Positions 32,943-35,662 of a stretch of 35,662 nt of DNA are shown piece after piece. The notes under the pieces were generated by a model. The model did not search any database. It was given only the letters and a program-made list of their open reading frames with translations, and was not told the origin of the DNA. Made by a program: the position numbers and the translations under genes. The stretch is from Acidimicrobiaceae bacterium (lineage in GTDB: Bacteria > Actinomycetota > Acidimicrobiia > Acidimicrobiales > Ilumatobacteraceae). The stretch lies in the NCBI GenBank assembly GCA_947450115.1, contig CANFUE010000017.1:1-35662 (forward strand). Direction: 5' to 3'. The first letter of the stretch is position 1; each line of letters begins with the position of its first letter.

Positions 32943-33814
32943 TGCGAAAAATTGTTCAGAGATTGCGGAAGTACTCCATTCCCACGCTTCTCTCCATGGG
33001 CTGGTTACTCATCATTGCTCTTGTTGCCATCTTGTACCCGCTCATTTCATCAAGCGACCCCAAAACAGTGTATGAAAATGACCTCGGTGTGGGACCTCTC
33101 ACCCATGGTCACCTCTTCGGAACCGACACCAATGGCTACGACATATTTCGGGAACTACTCCATGGCACGCGACTCACGCTTTTAGTAGCAGTGGTGGCAG
33201 TGGGCGTCGGAGGCTCCGTCGGAAGCCTCATTGGCATTCTGTCGGGATACGTCCGCGGGAAAATAGACGCAGTAGTCAACATTATTTTTAGCGCAGTCCT
33301 CTCTATCCCCAACTTGGTACTAGCACTTGCGCTGGTAGCAGTTCTGGCAACAGCGCCCGATGTGAACTCCACCGTTTCTAATTGGAGAAAAGTATTTGTG
33401 GTTGTTTTGGCTCTCACCATTGTCATTATTCCAATCCTTGGCCGCATTGCACGCGGTGCAACGCTGTCGTGGTCGAATCGTGAATTCGTCACTGCAGCAA
33501 GGTCTATGGGTGCGAAAAACTCCACCATATTGTGGAAGCACATCGTGCCTAACGTGCTTCCGGCTGTCATGGCAATTGCCTTCTTGGCAGTTGGCATTGT
33601 CATCGTTGCAGAAGGTTCCCTATCGCTACTTGGAGTTGGCATTCCCGATGGAAATAGTTGGGGTGCAATTTTGTCAGCTGGGCGAAACGACATGGAGTAC
33701 ACGCCGCAAGTTGTGTACTTTCCCATTATCTGTATTGCACTGACTGTTATTTCTTGCAACCAAATTGGAGATGTCATTCGGCAAAGCCTCGACCGACGAG
33801 AGGCACGCATATGA
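32939..33814 (+). CDS. ABC transporter permease, DppC/OppC type
   Basis: The second membrane subunit, 291 residues. A first helix near 15-36 is followed by SSDPKTVYENDLGVGPL and HLFGTDTNGYDIFRELLHGT, the standard OppC/DppC segment. The EAA loop is TAARSMGAKNSTILWKHIVP, and GVGIPDGNSWGAIL lies in the final third. It overlaps the preceding gene by four bases (ATGA; a second ATG follows at once) and the next ATPase gene likewise, so the set is translationally coupled. Confidence 0.95.
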   Translation: MMRKIVQRLRKYSIPTLLSMGWLLIIALVAILYPLISSSDPKTVYENDLGVGPLTHGHLFGTDTNGYDIFRELLHGTRLTLLVAVVAVGVGGSVGSLIGILSGYVRGKIDAVVNIIFSAVLSIPNLVLALALVAVLATAPDVNSTVSNWRKVFVVVLALTIVIIPILGRIARGATLSWSNREFVTAARSMGAKNSTILWKHIVPNVLPAVMAIAFLAVGIVIVAEGSLSLLGVGIPDGNSWGAILSAGRNDMEYTPQVVYFPIICIALTVISCNQIGDVIRQSLDRREARI

Positions 33815-34797
33815 GCGATGTACAGCCAATGTTGTCTCTTAGAAACTTTTCGGTTTCCTTCGATACAGCACGTGGACCTTTGTACGCAGTTCGCAATGTC
33901 GACATTGACGTAGCCGATGGCGAGAGCCTTGGAATTGTTGGCGAATCGGGTTCTGGAAAAACTGTGCTTTCTCGCGGCGCAATGGGGCTTCTCCCCAAAC
34001 GAGCAGCTCACCGCTCGGGCACAGTTATTTATGACGACCACGATCTCTCTACCGCTCCGCGAGACGAACTGCGCCAGTACTGGGGCACGGGCATGGCAAT
34101 GATTTTTCAAGACCCCATGACCGCACTCAACCCAGTGCGCAAAATTGGTTCACAGCTCACGGAAGGTTTACGCGTCAGGCTGCAGATGAACAAGCACGAC
34201 GCCAAAACACGTGGCCTCGAACTACTGCACCGTGTGCGCATTCCAGACCCCGAAGCAGTGATGGAAAAATACCCATTTCAGTTGTCAGGTGGAATGCGTC
34301 AACGCGTCATGATTGCCATTGCACTTGCGTGCAAGCCTCGCTTGCTTTTTGCCGATGAACCCACCACTGCTCTCGATGTCACCGTTCAAGCTCAGGTAAT
34401 GCAACTACTCAGCGAACTACGCCACGAAATGGGAATGTCGATGGTCATTGTTACCCACGACCTCGGTGTTGTTGCCGGGCATACCGACCGCATTGCGGTG
34501 ATGTACGCGGGTGAGGTTGTAGAAATTGCTCCAACGAAACAACTCTTTGCCAACATGCAGATGCCCTACACCGAAGCACTCATGAAGTCGATTCCTCGTC
34601 TCGATACGCCAAGTGGCCAACGCCTGCCTGTTATTAGTGGTCGCCTACCCGACCCCACGCAGCCAGAAATAGGATGCTCCTTTGCTTCGCGTTGCCCATA
34701 CGTCACCGACAAGTGTCGTGCATCGGCGCCTCCACTTGTTGAAGTTACGCCTGGGCACTCCTACCGGTGTTGGTTCCCTATCGGAGGTTCGCGCTAA
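33811..34797 (+). CDS. ABC transporter ATP-binding protein, DppD/OppD type
   Basis: The first ATPase subunit. ATG 33811 overlaps the permease stop and gives 328 residues; the open upstream frame lies inside the permease gene and is not real. Walker A GESGSGKTV, Q-loop IFQDPMTALNP, signature LSGGMRQRV, Walker B LLFADEPTTALDV and switch His VTHDLG are all intact. The C-terminal oligopeptide-ABC extension carries GCSFASRCPYVTDKC, the Cys-rich motif that holds an iron-sulfur cluster in some relatives. Confidence 0.95.
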   Translation: MSDVQPMLSLRNFSVSFDTARGPLYAVRNVDIDVADGESLGIVGESGSGKTVLSRGAMGLLPKRAAHRSGTVIYDDHDLSTAPRDELRQYWGTGMAMIFQDPMTALNPVRKIGSQLTEGLRVRLQMNKHDAKTRGLELLHRVRIPDPEAVMEKYPFQLSGGMRQRVMIAIALACKPRLLFADEPTTALDVTVQAQVMQLLSELRHEMGMSMVIVTHDLGVVAGHTDRIAVMYAGEVVEIAPTKQLFANMQMPYTEALMKSIPRLDTPSGQRLPVISGRLPDPTQPEIGCSFASRCPYVTDKCRASAPPLVEVTPGHSYRCWFPIGGSR

Positions 34798-35662
34798 TGG
34801 CTGGGTCAGGTAAAGCACACCTCCGCACTAACGACAACATTATTTTGCGTGTTGAAGACCTCACAATGGATTTTCCGGTTGGCCGGAAAAGTTTCGTTCG
34901 CGCAGTATCTGGAATTTCTTTCGACATCGAACGTGGAGAGACATTAGCCATCGTCGGCGAGTCTGGCTGTGGCAAATCCACCTTGGGTAAAGCCATCTTG
35001 CAACTACCCAAACCAACTTCAGGCTCAGTGAATTTTCAAGGCCAAGAACTCACAACGCTTCACAAAGACGCGTTGCGCGATATTCGGCCCGCAATGCAAA
35101 TGATCTTCCAAGACCCCGTCAGTTCACTTGACCCGCGTCTTTCCGTGGCAAAAATTGTTGATGAGCCGTTAAAAATTTGGGATCGTGGCGATGAAGCATG
35201 GCGCAGCAACAAAGTTGACGAACTTTTAAATGCTGTCGGCCTCGACCCTGCGCTTGTGCGCGATCGTCGTTCGTATGAGTTTTCCGGCGGACAGTGCCAG
35301 CGCATCAGCATTGCGCGCTCGCTGGCGCTCGAACCACTTCTTCTCATTTGCGATGAGCCTGTATCAGCTCTCGACGTGAGTATTCAAGCTCAAATTCTGA
35401 ACTTGCTGCAAGATATGAAAGAGCGTTACGGGTTAACGCTCATCTTCATTTCACACGACCTGGCAGTGGTGAAAGCCGTGAGCACGCGCATCATGGTGAT
35501 GTACCTCGGCAAGGTATGTGAAATTTCATCACCCGATGAGTTGTATGCACGCCCGCGACATCACTACACACATGCGCTCGTGAGTTCTGTTCCTATTCCT
35601 GACCCCACCGTTGAAGCGCGGAGCACCGCGTTGGAAGGTGAACCTCCATCACCCATGGATCC
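34797..35662 (+). CDS. ABC transporter ATP-binding protein, DppF/OppF type (partial, cut by window edge)
   Basis: The second ATPase subunit, open to the end of the window (about 288 codons seen). The ATG shares its A with the TAA stop of the previous gene (TAATG). The frame shows IVGESGCGKST (Walker A), MIFQDPVSSLDPR (Q-loop), FSGGQCQRISIARSLALEP (signature), LLICDEPVSALDV (Walker B) and FISHDLAVV (switch His). After YLGKVCEISS it enters the oligopeptide-type C-terminal extension; its last part is missing only because the window stops. Confidence 0.94.
   Translation, partial: MAGSGKAHLRTNDNIILRVEDLTMDFPVGRKSFVRAVSGISFDIERGETLAIVGESGCGKSTLGKAILQLPKPTSGSVNFQGQELTTLHKDALRDIRPAMQMIFQDPVSSLDPRLSVAKIVDEPLKIWDRGDEAWRSNKVDELLNAVGLDPALVRDRRSYEFSGGQCQRISIARSLALEPLLLICDEPVSALDVSIQAQILNLLQDMKERYGLTLIFISHDLAVVKAVSTRIMVMYLGKVCEISSPDELYARPRHHYTHALVSSVPIPDPTVEARSTALEGEPPSPMD

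Noticed and set aside
33136-34110. 324-codon open frame on the minus strand opposite the permease and ATPase genes
   Set aside because: It runs antisense to two clear ABC transporter genes and has low-complexity composition without recognisable motifs.
35657-35662. GGATCC at the window end as evidence of a cloning junction
   Set aside because: A six-base site occurs by chance, and the reading frame of the last ATPase simply continues to the edge; the window length is compatible with a large-insert clone, but nothing in the sequence proves it.

Overview
The window looks like a piece of chromosome from a free-living actinobacterium with a moderate-GC, compact genome. The best guess is an Acidimicrobiia-like aquatic lineage. 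The main reason is a long, conserved actinobacterial housekeeping string on the minus strand: tig-clpP-clpX-folC-ndk-mreB-mreC-mreD-pbp2-rodA-rne-rplU-rpmA, with obgE-proB beyond it. A SAM-clan riboswitch of the compact actinobacterial kind in front of metX also fits. The class-level assignment is inference from gene order and protein style; no database search was possible. Coding density is very high. Neighbouring genes abut or overlap, several convergent pairs overlap at their 3' ends, and there is no insertion sequence, phage gene, CRISPR array or gene-free stretch over 300 bases.

Layout. Positions 27-2779 (minus) hold metX followed by two small unknown proteins and a drug/metabolite-type exporter, all behind a SAM riboswitch with a readable terminator/antiterminator pair (about 2812-2951). 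Positions 2994-3728 (plus) encode a SET-domain protein lysine methyltransferase, then a DUF4262 protein (minus), a SURF1 protein (plus) and an unknown 123-residue protein (minus). Positions 4977-10611 (minus) read as one operon: a MoxR-type AAA+ ATPase, a CoxE-like VWA protein, a histidine phosphatase, a short-chain dehydrogenase, a GMC oxidoreductase and the unknown small protein. MurJ (plus) is divergent from it. ProB and ObgE (minus) follow, then a dNTP triphosphohydrolase (plus) that splits obgE-proB from rpmA-rplU.

Positions 15839-29592 (minus) are the protein synthesis, envelope and proteolysis block: L27, L21, RNase E/G, the complete cell elongation set (RodA, PBP2, MreD, MreC, MreB), Ndk, FolC, ClpX, one ClpP, and trigger factor with a histidine-aspartate tail. 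A small conserved-looking basic protein and a tRNA-Pro(UGG) follow on the plus strand. The right end (30151-35662, plus) is a peptide/nickel-type ABC importer: binding protein, an internal strong terminator hairpin, two permeases and two ATPases. The last ATPase is cut by the window edge.

How the parts work together: lipid II is flipped by MurJ and polymerised and cross-linked by RodA-PBP2 under MreBCD guidance, which suggests a rod-shaped cell. MetX expression responds to SAM. The ClpXP/trigger factor group handles protein quality. The most interesting points are the compact SAM switch with its legible attenuator beside a SAM-using SET enzyme, the Thr-rich insertion inside the MreC beta domain together with extracytoplasmic cysteines in PBP2 and MreC, the metal-binding-type tail on trigger factor, and the MoxR/VWA/oxidoreductase operon.
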